The notes under the pieces are model-generated. The model saw nothing but the letters and a program-made list of their open reading frames with translations. It ran no database searches and had not been told where the DNA came from. A DNA stretch of 64,000 bases from Actinomyces slackii (GTDB lineage: Bacteria; Actinomycetota; Actinomycetes; Actinomycetales; Actinomycetaceae), in assembly GCF_900637295.1 (NCBI RefSeq), contig NZ_LR134363.1, positions 558,001 through 622,000 on the forward strand. The letters are read 5' to 3'. Positions 16,651 to 25,350 of the stretch are shown piece after piece (the first letter of the stretch is position 1; the number at the start of each line of letters is the position of its first letter). Both the position numbers and the translations under genes were made by a program.

Positions 16651-18096
16651 ATGGTCGATCTCGCCACCGTGACTCCCCACATCGCCCTGAGCCCGCTGGA
16701 TGGCCGCTACCGCGCCGTCGCCGCCCCGCTGGTCAACCATCTCTCGGAGGCCGCCCTCAACCGGGCGCGCCTGCGGGTGGAGGTCGAGTGGCTCATCCAC
16801 CTGAGCGAGGCCGGCGCCCTGCCCGGGGCTCCGGTGCTCAGCGAGTCTGAGAGGGCCTACCTGCGCGGCGTCGTCGAGGGCTTCGACGCCCAGGACATCG
16901 CCGAGCTGGCCGCGATCGAGGCCGAGACCCGCCACGACGTCAAGGCGGTGGAGTACCTGCTCAAGCGCCGTCTGGCCGCCGCCGCGCAGGCTCCGGGCGT
17001 GACCGGGGCCGACGGCGGGGCCAGCGTCCTGCCGGAGGTGGGGGAGATCGTCCACATCTTCTGCACCTCCGAGGACATCAACAACCTCGCCTACGGGCTG
17101 ACGATCCGCTCGGCGATCGAGCAGGTGTGGCTGCCGGCGGCCCGGGGCCTGGTGGCCGACCTGTCGGCCATGGCCCGCGAGCACGCCGAGGCCCCCATGC
17201 TGGCGCGCACTCACGGCCAGGCGGCCACGCCCACCACGCTGGGCAAGGAGCTCGCGGTGCTCGCGCACCGCCTGGGCCGCCAGGTGCGGCGCGTCGAGGC
17301 GATCGAGTACCTGGGCAAGATCAATGGGGCCACCGGCACCTACGGGGCTCATGCGGTCTCCGTGCCCGGGACCGACTGGCAGGCGGTGGCCCGCGACTTC
17401 GTCGAGGCCCTGGGCCTGACCTGGAATCCGCTGACCACCCAGATCGAGTCCCATGACTGGCAGGCCGAGCTCTACTCGGACATCGCCCGCTTCAACCGGA
17501 TCGCCCACAATCTGGCCACGGATGTGTGGACCTACATCTCCCTGGGCTACTTCCACCAGCGCCTGAGCGCCCAGGGCTCCACCGGGTCCTCGACCATGCC
17601 CCACAAGGTCAACCCGATCCGCTTCGAGAACGGTGAGGCGAATCTGGAGATCTCCTGCGCGCTGCTGGACACGCTGTCGGCCACGCTGGTCACCTCCCGC
17701 CTGCAGCGGGATCTGACGGATTCGACGACGCAGCGCAATGTCGGCACGGCACTGGGGCACTCACTGCTGGCCATTGACAACATCCGCCGGGGCCTGGCGG
17801 GCCTGGACGTGGACCGCACCCGCCTGGAGGAGGATCTGGAGGCCACCTGGGAGGTGCTGGGCGAGGCGGTCCAGCAGGCCATGCGAGCCGCGGCCGTGGC
17901 CGGGGCCACCGGCATGGCCGACCCCTACGAGCGCCTCAAGGAGCTGACCCGCGGCAAGCGGGTGACGGCTGAGGGGATGCGGGAGTTCATCGCGGGCCTG
18001 GGCATGCCCGAGGAAGTCGAGGCCCGCCTGCTCGCCCTGACCCCCGCCACCTACACGGGCCTGGCGGCCCGCCTCGTCGATCACCTGGAGGACTGA
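16651..18096 (+). CDS. purB: Adenylosuccinate lyase
   Basis: 481 residues, the longer PurB type. It catalyses two steps of purine synthesis (SAICAR to AICAR and adenylosuccinate to AMP). The family signature GSSTMPHKVNPIRFENGE is present, as are the catalytic HDVKAVEYLL and ARTHGQAATPTTLGKE motifs and the start HIALSPLDGRYR. A CACAAT hexamer 6 nt before ATG 16651 suggests a leaderless mRNA. It ends 28 nt before a long palindrome that may act as terminator. Confidence 0.96.
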   Translation: MVDLATVTPHIALSPLDGRYRAVAAPLVNHLSEAALNRARLRVEVEWLIHLSEAGALPGAPVLSESERAYLRGVVEGFDAQDIAELAAIEAETRHDVKAVEYLLKRRLAAAAQAPGVTGADGGASVLPEVGEIVHIFCTSEDINNLAYGLTIRSAIEQVWLPAARGLVADLSAMAREHAEAPMLARTHGQAATPTTLGKELAVLAHRLGRQVRRVEAIEYLGKINGATGTYGAHAVSVPGTDWQAVARDFVEALGLTWNPLTTQIESHDWQAELYSDIARFNRIAHNLATDVWTYISLGYFHQRLSAQGSTGSSTMPHKVNPIRFENGEANLEISCALLDTLSATLVTSRLQRDLTDSTTQRNVGTALGHSLLAIDNIRRGLAGLDVDRTRLEEDLEATWEVLGEAVQQAMRAAAVAGATGMADPYERLKELTRGKRVTAEGMREFIAGLGMPEEVEARLLALTPATYTGLAARLVDHLED

Positions 18097-18124
18097 GCGA
18101 CGGCGCGCCCTCGCGCCCCAGGCG

Positions 18125-18186
18125 CCGTCATGCACACTCATCGACACCGTCATAGACAACTGTGTCGATGACAGTGTGCATGACGG
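18125..18186. repeat. Long nested palindrome, copy 1 (possible purB terminator)
   Basis: Outer arms of 14 nt (18125-18138 and 18173-18186, CCGTCATGCACACT and complement) and inner arms ATCGACAC/GTGTCGAT (18140-18147 and 18162-18169) share one axis. Bases 18127-18167 recur with two differences (GC to AT) at 18390-18430. Confidence 0.75.
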
Positions 18187-18530
18187 ACGGGCAGCGCCGC
18201 CTCCGTCTCCCTCCAGGGCCGGCGCGAGGTGACCGTTTTGGAGGACATTGGCCTGACCGCCTTCTTAGTATGAAGAAGTAACCACGCCTTGAACTGCGCG
18301 TCTGGCTGAGGAGTGCTCCGTGCCCACGCGCAATCCCCTCCAAAGCAGTCGCCGAGGACCCAGGCGCACCGTCATACACACCCTGCGGCGTCATATACAC
18401 TCATCGACACCGTCATAGACAACTGTGTCCATGATTGTGTCGATGACGGGGGATTACCTCGCCGTCGAGGCCAAGACCTCAAGACCTTCAGCTTCGCCAA
18501 CCCTACCGGCGGTGGAGCGACCCTCACATG
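18187..18530. other. Gene-free region between purB and the IS
   Basis: About 340 bp. Holds the second palindrome copy and short GTCATACACA-type fragments; no gene recognised. Confidence 0.5.
18389..18450. repeat. Long palindrome, copy 2
   Basis: Contains the 41-bp unit shared with 18127-18167. The arms CATCGACAC (18402-18410) and GTGTCGATG (18437-18445) are perfect, but the outer arms have decayed. Lower GC than the surroundings. Confidence 0.7.
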
Positions 18531-19985
18531 CATCCACGACGAGCCCCGTCGCTGCCCGGGGTGCCTCATGTCAAGGTGCCCGCGAAATCTTCTCCGTGCC
18601 TCATGTAGGAATGCCCGCAAAACGGGTGGGGTGTCGGGAGGCTTTCTTGACGCGGATGCTGTGGTGGACGTCGGGCAGGGCGCTGGGGATCTGGGCGGCG
18701 TAGAGCTCGTCGGTCTTGGTCTTGGCCTGCATGATCAGGGAGGCCTGAAGGTCGTGGATGCGCCTGGCGATCTTGGCGGGGTTGAGGCTGTCGCGGTAGG
18801 CGATCAGCTCATCCTTGTGCTGGCCGGTCAGGGCATCAGTGGACAGGAGCCGCTCCAGCGGGGTGGCGGGGGCGTCGTAGAGGCGCTTGCGCCGCCCGGC
18901 CTTGTCGGTGCCCCACCCGACGGGCTTGCGGGTGGGTGTCAGGAAGTTGAGGCGGTCGTCGACCAGGGACCACAGGCGGTTCAGGGTGGCGCGCTCGGTG
19001 TCGGTGTCGTACCGGTAGTAGAAGCCGTAGCGGCGCACGAGATGGTTGTTCTTGGACTCGATGGTCGCCTGGTCGTTCTTGCGGTAGGGCCGGGCCCTGG
19101 TGAAGTAGATGCCCAGGTTGCCGGCCCATGCCACGACCCCGTGGTTGATGAACTCGCTGCCGTTGTCGAAGTCCATGCCCAGCAGCGGGAACGGGACGGC
19201 GTCGATGGCTGCGTCCAGGGCGGCAATGATGTGCTTCTCCGCGTTGTTGCGCATCGTGCGGGTGAACACCCACCCGGTGAGCACGTCGGTCATGTTCAGG
19301 GTCCGGGCGAACTCGCCCTTGAGGACCGGGCCGCAGTGGGCGACGGTGTCGACCTCGAAGAACCCCGGGGCGGCCTCGATCTCGTCACCGGCCTTGCGGA
19401 TGGTGATCGAGTTGCGCAGCAGCGGCCCGGCCTTGGTGGTGCTGATCCCCCGGACGGGGTCCTTGGCGCGTACTGGGGCCAGGTACCGGTCGATGGTCGC
19501 CGCACTCATGGCCTCCAGCTCTGCCCGCACCTGGGGCGTGTATCGGGGCTCGTCATCCAGCTCCCCGTGGGACTGGAGCAGGTCGAGCAGCAGCGGCATG
19601 GACGCCGCCAGGTACTTGCCGCACTGCCCGCCACTGGCCGCCCACACCTTTTGCAGGACCTTCAGGGCGTCATAGGAGTACTTGCGGCCCCTGGGCCTGG
19701 GCGCCTCCTTCTTGGCCCCGCCAGGGCGCTTGGCGGCCTGGGTCAGGCGCCTGCGCGCGTTGTCCCGGCTCCAGCCAGTCACCGCGCACACCTCGTCGAG
19801 CATCCGCCCCTTATCGCCCTTGGACGCCCTGGCATACGCCGTGGCGTACTTCCTGGTGATCTCAGCCCTAGCCCCCATCGACAACTCGCTTCCCATGCCC
19901 ACCACGGTCCGCGGATTTCGCGGGCACTTCCACATGAGGCACGGGACCTCCTTCGCGGGCATCCACGATGAGTCTCGTCGCTGCC
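18530..19985 (-). mobile_element. Insertion sequence with rve/DDE transposase (ISNCY-like), ends approximate
   Basis: The transposase gene is bracketed by a 28-bp motif beginning GTGCCTCATGT and ending GTGCCCGCGAAAT. It occurs at 18561-18588, in degraded form at 18596-18622, and inverted at 19915-19942 (25 of 28 matching the first). Outside these lies a 27-bp direct repeat, 18530-18556 and 19959-19985, with 24 of 27 matching. The inverted motif probably marks the transposase-binding ends. No clean target duplication was found, so the borders are uncertain. Confidence 0.65.
18601..19896 (-). CDS. Integrase-core (rve) DDE transposase
   Basis: 431 residues from ATG 19896 (MGSELSMGARAEITRKYA). 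An N-terminal helix-turn-helix region (GRMLDEVCAVTGWSRDNARRRLTQ) is followed by an RNase H-like core with a plausible triad: Asp in FFEVDTVAHCG, Asp in LLGMDFDNGSEFI, and Glu in KNDQATIESKNNHLV. The C-terminal part has LTPTRKPVGWGTDKAGRRKRLYDAPATPLERLL, which I associate with actinobacterial ISNCY-type transposases. No frameshift or stop, so the element may be active. The last codons overlap the degraded left-end repeat. Confidence 0.85.
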   Translation of the reverse strand: MGSELSMGARAEITRKYATAYARASKGDKGRMLDEVCAVTGWSRDNARRRLTQAAKRPGGAKKEAPRPRGRKYSYDALKVLQKVWAASGGQCGKYLAASMPLLLDLLQSHGELDDEPRYTPQVRAELEAMSAATIDRYLAPVRAKDPVRGISTTKAGPLLRNSITIRKAGDEIEAAPGFFEVDTVAHCGPVLKGEFARTLNMTDVLTGWVFTRTMRNNAEKHIIAALDAAIDAVPFPLLGMDFDNGSEFINHGVVAWAGNLGIYFTRARPYRKNDQATIESKNNHLVRRYGFYYRYDTDTERATLNRLWSLVDDRLNFLTPTRKPVGWGTDKAGRRKRLYDAPATPLERLLSTDALTGQHKDELIAYRDSLNPAKIARRIHDLQASLIMQAKTKTDELYAAQIPSALPDVHHSIRVKKASRHPTRFAGIPT

Positions 19986-20071
19986 TTGCCCTCCCTTCAG
20001 GCTTGACGTACACTCGGGCACGCGAGGCCCTATGCGACCACCAGGGTCACCCACGGGGTCTCGCCCCTCGC

Positions 20072-20097
20072 AGACCCCCGGCTCCGTCCGGGGGTCT
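20072..20097 (+). terminator. Strong intrinsic terminator hairpin
   Basis: AGACCCCCGG, 6-nt loop CTCCGT, CCGGGGGTCT, then TTGCGTTTTCT: a 10-bp perfect stem with a T-rich tail on the plus strand. No complete plus-strand gene precedes it, so it may be what is left of a transcription unit displaced by the IS. Confidence 0.75.
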
Positions 20098-20536
20098 TTG
20101 CGTTTTCTACTCCAACCAGATGATGCCGTTCTCTGAATTCGGAACCCAATGGGAGCACGTCTTCATATAGGCCCGAATCGCCCCAGGAACCGGCCTAATT
20201 CCCACCCACACCCCTGGATAATCTTGGGCATGCTTATGGAATGCCCCGTAGGCAATAAGATCTGCCGCCTGGATCAACTGGCTGTACCTACTGTCCTGCA
20301 TGAGGACATCCTCTACGATACGGCGAGTTGAAATCTCAAGACCACGATGAGCATCCCGAAACGGAGTTGCCTCTCGCAAAGCTGTCTCCCACTCATGCGC
20401 ATTCTCCGCCGATTCCCCTCCTCTTAGTTCAGGCGAGTAGCCCTGATGACCATCGTAGAACACCATGGCCGTCTCATCCTCCTGTTTTGCCCAATCATCG
20501 AGCCACCTCAGGAACTTCCTGTAGGCATCGGGCTTA

Positions 20537-21440
20537 GGGTGTTATTCATGGGGGTTTGTTCGTGTCGTTAGTTGGTGCATCGGCCGTCTCGGGAGAGAAT
20601 TGGGTTACCACACTCGATTCTCTTGGGGAGGCGGCCGATGCATTACGAGTCTACCACGGGGCTGTGCGATGAGGATATCGATGAGCTTGTCGGGCGCATC
20701 GAAGAGGTGCTCGAATCTCGGGGCCAGAGTCTATTGGGCTACCGCCTGGGGCTCAGGCAGCAGGTGGAGTTGACCTTGATTCTGGCGCGCCATAACATCT
20801 CCCAGGCCCTGGCCGCCGACATGTGCGGCGTCTCCCAGCCCACCGTCTCCAGGATCTGGAGGCGCATGGTCCCCTTGCTGACCCATGTGCTGGCCATGAG
20901 TGGGATCTCTCTGTCCCAGGCAGTGGCTCAGGGCAGCCTGCTGCTCGTTGATGGCACGCCGATCCCCACTGGTAACAGGCCCGCAGCCGGCAGGCAGGTC
21001 GAGAAGGCCAACTACTCGGGCAAGCACCATGCCCAGTGCCTGAATGTCCAGGTCGCCGCCACCACCGACGCCACCCTGGTGGCGGTCTCGGACCCGGTGC
21101 CCGGCTCACGTCACGACAGCGCCGCCTTGAGCCTGTGCGGCTGGGACACGATCCTCACCGGCGCCGATTGGATCGCCGATACCGCATACACCGCTCATGG
21201 CGCACTGACCCCCATCAAGAAGACGCCGGGAAGAGATCGTCTGGAATGGGAGAAAGACTTCAACAGAGCCGTGTCATCCACGCGCGCCGCCATCGAGCAC
21301 ACCATCGCGACGCTGAAGAAATGGAAGATCCTATCCACCGGCTACCGCCACCGCCTGGCAGAGCTCCCCAGCATCATCACCCTGATCACCAAACTCGAAC
21401 TCTACAGAACAGGCTGGTAACCCCCACATGAATAACACCC
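20537..21440 (+). mobile_element. IS5-family insertion sequence (904 bp, 3-bp TSD)
   Basis: Terminal inverted repeats begin GGGTGTTATTCATG at 20537 and CATGAATAACACCC ending at 21440: 14 bp perfect, continuing with a one-base offset through GGGGTT. Target duplication TTA lies at 20534-20536 and 21441-21443. A 3-bp TNA duplication, 0.9-kb size and a DDE_Tnp_4 transposase fit the IS1031 branch of IS5. It interrupts the DUF3800 gene in the opposite orientation. Confidence 0.92.
20638..21420 (+). CDS. IS5-family transposase (DDE_Tnp_4)
   Basis: 260 residues from ATG 20638 (MHYESTTGLCDEDI), preceded by GGGGAGGCG; an in-frame start at 20572 is less likely. Residues 40-85 form a helix-turn-helix (ALAADMCGVSQPTVSRIWRRM). 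The catalytic Asp residues are in LLVDGTPIP and DWIADTAYTAHG, and the Glu in STRAAIEHTIATLKKW. The frame is intact. The stop lies 20 nt inside the right inverted repeat. Confidence 0.9.
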   Translation: MHYESTTGLCDEDIDELVGRIEEVLESRGQSLLGYRLGLRQQVELTLILARHNISQALAADMCGVSQPTVSRIWRRMVPLLTHVLAMSGISLSQAVAQGSLLLVDGTPIPTGNRPAAGRQVEKANYSGKHHAQCLNVQVAATTDATLVAVSDPVPGSRHDSAALSLCGWDTILTGADWIADTAYTAHGALTPIKKTPGRDRLEWEKDFNRAVSSTRAAIEHTIATLKKWKILSTGYRHRLAELPSIITLITKLELYRTGW

Positions 21441-21766
21441 TTAGAGCACCCGGAGGTCACTAGGGTCACCACATGGAAACCTGCAGCCCTCGACAACTGA
21501 GAGAGCATAATACGACCCGTCGCCTCTCGCTGCTCCATAGTGAGGATTCTGCCCGAATCCCGATCCACGAGGCGCCCACGACCTTTGTACAGATCAACCG
21601 CATGCAGTTCCTTGGATTTGAGCACGCCAAACTCCCTACTAATCTCTCGACGACCCTCCAGCCACGCACCAAGGACCTCAGTCCATGCGCGATCCTTGAC
21701 AAGAAGAGCAGACAAGGTCACCCCGTGCTTGGAATCTCCGGAATCATCCACGTAACACAAATACAT

Positions 21767-21907
21767 GAGCGTATTCTGCCACGCCTGTTCTCAGGAGTGC
21801 GGCGAGACTCTCTTACCAGGGGTGGGCGCTGAAGATGTTGGAGAAGGTGCGCCTCAGCAATGCCTGCCCGCAGGCACGGCGCTGATGCTCTGCCCACAGC
21901 CGGCGCC
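21767..21907 (-). other. Short gap between DUF3800 gene and RiPP operon end
   Basis: After the stop of the SpaB_C gene the minus strand has an open stretch in another frame (WLRRRLWAEHQRRACGQA..., ending HPW and TAA near 21820) with GC-rich third positions but no start codon. It could be the decayed end of another gene or chance. Confidence 0.3.
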
Positions 21908-22828
21908 TCAGCCAGGGGGTGACGGCGCCTGACCTGCCAGCAGGTGGCGGGCGGCCACGCCCGCCACGGCCTCCTCGGCGGGGTTGAGGCCGAGGCGGTT
22001 GATGTCGATGTGGATGAGGTCCAGAGCCCGCCGGCCCGCAGGCCCGGCTCCCATGCGACTGATGGCCGCCACCGCATCGGCGGCCAGGTCCTCCAGCCCA
22101 TCCCTCGGCTCCTGCGCGGCCCCCTGCCCGACGACCTCCAGGACCTGTCCCACCAGCGCCTTGAGGCTCTCAGCCCCGCGCAACTCAGCGGGAAGGCGCG
22201 GCCCCCACAGGCGCAACTGCTCACCCAGCAGCCAGCCGGCTGCACTGCCGTCACTATCGCCGCTGCCGTCGCCGCCGCCAGCACCGTCAGTGCCGTCGCT
22301 GCCATCACCGCCCAGTCCGGCCGCCACCAGGGCCATGTACCTGGCGGCCAGGGCCACTCGGGGAAGCGGTCGCCCCACCCGCCAGATCCGCTGCTCCAGG
22401 CACCATGCGGTGGAGGCCGCGAAATGATCCTCCGCGGCCTCGACTCCCGCCTCTCCCCCGTACTTGTCGTACTCGGGGCCGTAGACGGCCAGGCTGAGCC
22501 CGGCACGCCCGGGGCCCGCAGCGGTCAGGGGATCGACCACGAGGCGCTCGACCTGCCCCACCGGAGCGCGGCGCGCCGCCTCATCAAGCACGCCGAGACT
22601 GGCATAGGCCTCATCGAGGACCTCCGGCGCGGCCTGGATGCGCAGTCGCAGGTGATGCCCGCGCAGGTCGACGAAGCGCAGGAAATGGGCCGAGTGGATC
22701 GGCCGCCTCCGCATCCCCTCCAGCCAGCGCCCCACAGCCGGCAGCAGGGCGTCGGTGTCATCGCCCCCCGCGCAGTAGAGGCGCGCATAGAGCCAGTCCA
22801 GCTCTCCCTCGGCTCCGGATCCCATCAC
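21908..22828 (-). CDS. Thiopeptide-type bacteriocin biosynthesis protein (SpaB_C / LanB C-terminal elimination domain)
   Basis: 306 residues. The start DWLYARLYCAGGDDTDALLPAVGRWL and the HFLRFVDLRGHHLRLRIQA and SLAVYGPEYDKYGGEAGVEAAEDHFAASTAW motifs are those of the SpaB_C family, which removes glutamate from glutamylated Ser/Thr to leave dehydroamino acids. The end has LIHIDINRLGL, the usual helix. In thiopeptide clusters a similar fold also makes the pyridine; only one copy is present here. The start overlaps the stop of the LanB gene (GTG 22828 or ATG 22825), so the pair is coupled and together equals a split LanB. It is the last gene of the operon. Confidence 0.85.
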   Translation of the reverse strand: MMGSGAEGELDWLYARLYCAGGDDTDALLPAVGRWLEGMRRRPIHSAHFLRFVDLRGHHLRLRIQAAPEVLDEAYASLGVLDEAARRAPVGQVERLVVDPLTAAGPGRAGLSLAVYGPEYDKYGGEAGVEAAEDHFAASTAWCLEQRIWRVGRPLPRVALAARYMALVAAGLGGDGSDGTDGAGGGDGSGDSDGSAAGWLLGEQLRLWGPRLPAELRGAESLKALVGQVLEVVGQGAAQEPRDGLEDLAADAVAAISRMGAGPAGRRALDLIHIDINRLGLNPAEEAVAGVAARHLLAGQAPSPPG

Positions 22829-25350
22829 TGCCCTCCCTCACCGCTCTTGGGCCACTGCACGCTGACCAGGTACTCCAGCGCCGTGGCCCGCCCCGAGCCG
22901 GTGGTGCCGGCCACCTGCTCGCGCCCCGGCAGGGCCTCGATCAGGCTGAGGTGCTCAGCGCTGGCATCGATCCACCCGCGCAGCGCCAGAAGCGAGGCCG
23001 GGCAGGTCAGGTCGACGTAGAAGGGCTTGTGCTCATCGAAGGTCGCCCCCCTGGGGGGCAGGTGCTGATGGGCATAGACCTGTGCGGGCAGCCCCCACCG
23101 CTCGCGCAGGCCCGCCACCCCCAGCAGGCTGTCCGTCAGATCCGCCCCCAGCAGGCCGGTGAGCTCACCGGCCGGGAAGGTCCAGGACTCCCGTCGGGTG
23201 ACCAGGCGTCCATCAGTGATGCGCGGGCTGTGGACGAGGCGATCGGGGCGCGGCCCGGTCCTGTCGCGCTCACGGCTGGTCCAGTGATCGGCCATGGGGG
23301 GCAGGCGCGCCCAGGGCTCGGCGATGAGCACCAGCCAGGCCAGGTACCCGCCCAGGAGGTGCTGGGCGGTCAGGCCCAGGTAGGCCAGGCCCACCGGCCC
23401 CTGGGAGTCGGCCAGGAACAGGGTGCTGGTGGCCGGGTCGTGGACCAGTCTCAGAGTGGACAGCCCGACGGCGTCGGGCGCCCCGGGCTCACCGGGCAGC
23501 CCCAGCGGGGGCAGCAGACCGCCGGCGATGGCCTGGCCGGTGTTGCAGTCGGTGGAGACCTGCAGCTCCAGGACCCGGTCAAGCCCCCAGGCCTGACGGA
23601 TGCCGCTGGCCAGGCGCTGACCGTAGTCCTGCCCCAGGAGTCGGTGGAAGCGGGCCTGCGCGGAGCCATTGCCGTTGGTGAAGCCTCCCACCACGATAAG
23701 ACCCGCGTCCTGGCCGGGCCCGGCCACCGGCTGAAGATAGGCGCCCATATGCCGTGGGGCCCCCGACAGGCCCCCGGGCATGGCGGCCCGCTCGGGACTG
23801 GGCCCGCCCGCGAGGTCGCGCATGGCCGCCTGCATCATCTCGACATCCCCGTCGGGGGCGTGGGCCAGGGTCATGACGAAGGCCAGGGGGTCCTCGCAGA
23901 TGCCCCCGCGCCCGTAGCGGGCGATGAACCGCTCGACGAGCAGGTCGTAGAGATGGGACCGGGTCACCCAGGGGTCAGCCATGTCGGCGAGCGCCTCGAC
24001 ATCCTGGCGGAAGGGCCCCTGGCTGAGGGGATCAGCCCACTCCACCTGGGACTCGCAGTCCTCGTAGAGCAGGCCGCCGGGCCTGGTGCCCAGCTCACCG
24101 TCCGGGAAGATGCGGCCGGCGATCTCCTTGCCGCGGGTCAGCAGCTCGGCCCGAGCCGGCCCATCAGCGACCTCGACAATGGGGGCCAGCGCCCCCAGGC
24201 GCTCCAGGTCCTGGCGCCAGACCTCGCGCTGGCGCTGCGAGAGGGCCTGCCCCAGCGCGGGGAACGGGTCCTGCCCCCTGATCCAGGGGGGCCGGACATG
24301 CAGCGCCCCGGCCGCCAGAAGGCGCTCAAGACGACGGCGCGGCTGAGGACCGCCCAGGCGCCGGCCGGCCTCCTCCAGGCTCACGGCGGGCGGCTCCACC
24401 GGCGAGCGGGGCGCCGCCTCCCGGTGGGGGCGGGCCCCCGATCCAAGCCGATCCTCGCTCCCATCCTGGTCCGCGGACAGGGCCCGGTGGGCCGCCAGCA
24501 GCCACCGGGCGGGCTGGACGCGCTCCTGGCGGAAGGGCAGCCCGTCGGCATAGCTGTGCTCCCCGACGATGGCCAGCGGCCCGACCCATGCGGCCTGCCC
24601 GGAGGCCTCATCGGGCTCAGCGAGCACGGGCACGGCCTGACGCACGGGGAGCGCCTCGATGGCCAGGGAGCCGGATGTATCGACCTCGCCGGCCGCCCGC
24701 ATCAACAGCCCGTGAGCCAGGTGGACGGCCACCGTGCACAGCCGCCGCCCCTTCCCGGCCCTGCCCGCCTCGGCCACCGTGGTCATCCCGGAGAAGGGGC
24801 TGGTCTTCAGGCCCGCCCGAGTGGCCAGCGCGTAGAGGCTGCGCACCTGGCGCGGATCCTCCAGTCTCGGGCCCCTCCTGACGATCTCTGCCACAAGCCC
24901 CGGGGCGGCGATCGCCAGGGAGCGCAGGTATCCGGGCTCGTCCAGGCCGGCGGCCAGCACCTGGCGGCTGCGCTCCATATCCGCCGCCACGGCGGTCTCC
25001 AGGCGCTCGCGGGCCTGGGCGATCCTGCTCATCAGCGCGTCCCAGCGGGTCAGCATGGTGCCGGCGGGCTCAGGCAGCGCCTCTGCCTCGTCCTGGGGGA
25101 TGCCGGTGGCCCGGCCCTGGAAGATCCGCCGCTTGGCGCGCAGGACCGCGCGCCGCTGCTGGCGCTCCAGGCCGGGGACGATCTCGTAGAGCGGGTCGAG
25201 CATGTCCTGGCCGGCCCGCCGGGCGCTCTCCTCCAGGCGGCGCAGGTCCTCCAGGGCGTCGAGCAGCTCGGGACCGGGCGCGGGCACGGCGCTGGCGGGG
25301 AGCCCTCCCACGCGCACCAGGGTGGGAAGGGACAGGTTCGGGGAGGTCAT
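22825..25350 (-). CDS. LanB-type dehydratase, glutamylation domain
   Basis: 841 residues of the Lant_dehydr_N family. These enzymes use glutamyl-tRNA to activate Ser/Thr of a RiPP precursor. Seen: SLYALATRAGLKTSPFSGMTTVAEAG, the conserved TSPFS motif; the LYDLLVERFIARYGRGG stretch; VVGGFTNGNGSAQARFHRLLG and STDCNTGQAIAGGLLPPLGLPGE near the C-terminal part; and TWVL-type strands at the end. The elimination domain is absent and is encoded by the next gene, the arrangement known from thiopeptides and goadsporin. Its ATG overlaps the stop of the protease gene by 4 nt. Confidence 0.88.
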   Translation of the reverse strand: MTSPNLSLPTLVRVGGLPASAVPAPGPELLDALEDLRRLEESARRAGQDMLDPLYEIVPGLERQQRRAVLRAKRRIFQGRATGIPQDEAEALPEPAGTMLTRWDALMSRIAQARERLETAVAADMERSRQVLAAGLDEPGYLRSLAIAAPGLVAEIVRRGPRLEDPRQVRSLYALATRAGLKTSPFSGMTTVAEAGRAGKGRRLCTVAVHLAHGLLMRAAGEVDTSGSLAIEALPVRQAVPVLAEPDEASGQAAWVGPLAIVGEHSYADGLPFRQERVQPARWLLAAHRALSADQDGSEDRLGSGARPHREAAPRSPVEPPAVSLEEAGRRLGGPQPRRRLERLLAAGALHVRPPWIRGQDPFPALGQALSQRQREVWRQDLERLGALAPIVEVADGPARAELLTRGKEIAGRIFPDGELGTRPGGLLYEDCESQVEWADPLSQGPFRQDVEALADMADPWVTRSHLYDLLVERFIARYGRGGICEDPLAFVMTLAHAPDGDVEMMQAAMRDLAGGPSPERAAMPGGLSGAPRHMGAYLQPVAGPGQDAGLIVVGGFTNGNGSAQARFHRLLGQDYGQRLASGIRQAWGLDRVLELQVSTDCNTGQAIAGGLLPPLGLPGEPGAPDAVGLSTLRLVHDPATSTLFLADSQGPVGLAYLGLTAQHLLGGYLAWLVLIAEPWARLPPMADHWTSRERDRTGPRPDRLVHSPRITDGRLVTRRESWTFPAGELTGLLGADLTDSLLGVAGLRERWGLPAQVYAHQHLPPRGATFDEHKPFYVDLTCPASLLALRGWIDASAEHLSLIEALPGREQVAGTTGSGRATALEYLVSVQWPKSGEGGQ

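Larger units (their letters stand above)
20107..21766 (-). pseudogene. DUF3800-domain gene split by an IS5-family insertion
   Basis: The N-terminal piece (21766-21441) starts MYLCYVDDSGDSKHG, the classic DUF3800 opening with its acidic DDSGD motif, and runs to GFHVVTLVTSGCS. The C-terminal piece (20533-20107) continues KPDAYRKFLRWLDDWAKQ, then MVFYDGHQGY and LIQAADLIAYGAFHKHA, the typical DUF3800 end. Removing the 904-bp IS and one TTA copy gives 753 nt, exactly 251 codons in one frame (250 residues), with no other lesion. The insertion therefore looks recent. DUF3800 proteins are RNase H-like and often sit in mobile or defence contexts; function unproven. AT-richer than the flanks. Confidence 0.88.

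Noticed and set aside
15034-17760. 908-codon minus-strand frame opposite the subtilase and purB
   Set aside because: It is the complement of two clear genes, a by-product of high third-position GC; its composition is Gly/His/Gln/Val-rich without domains.
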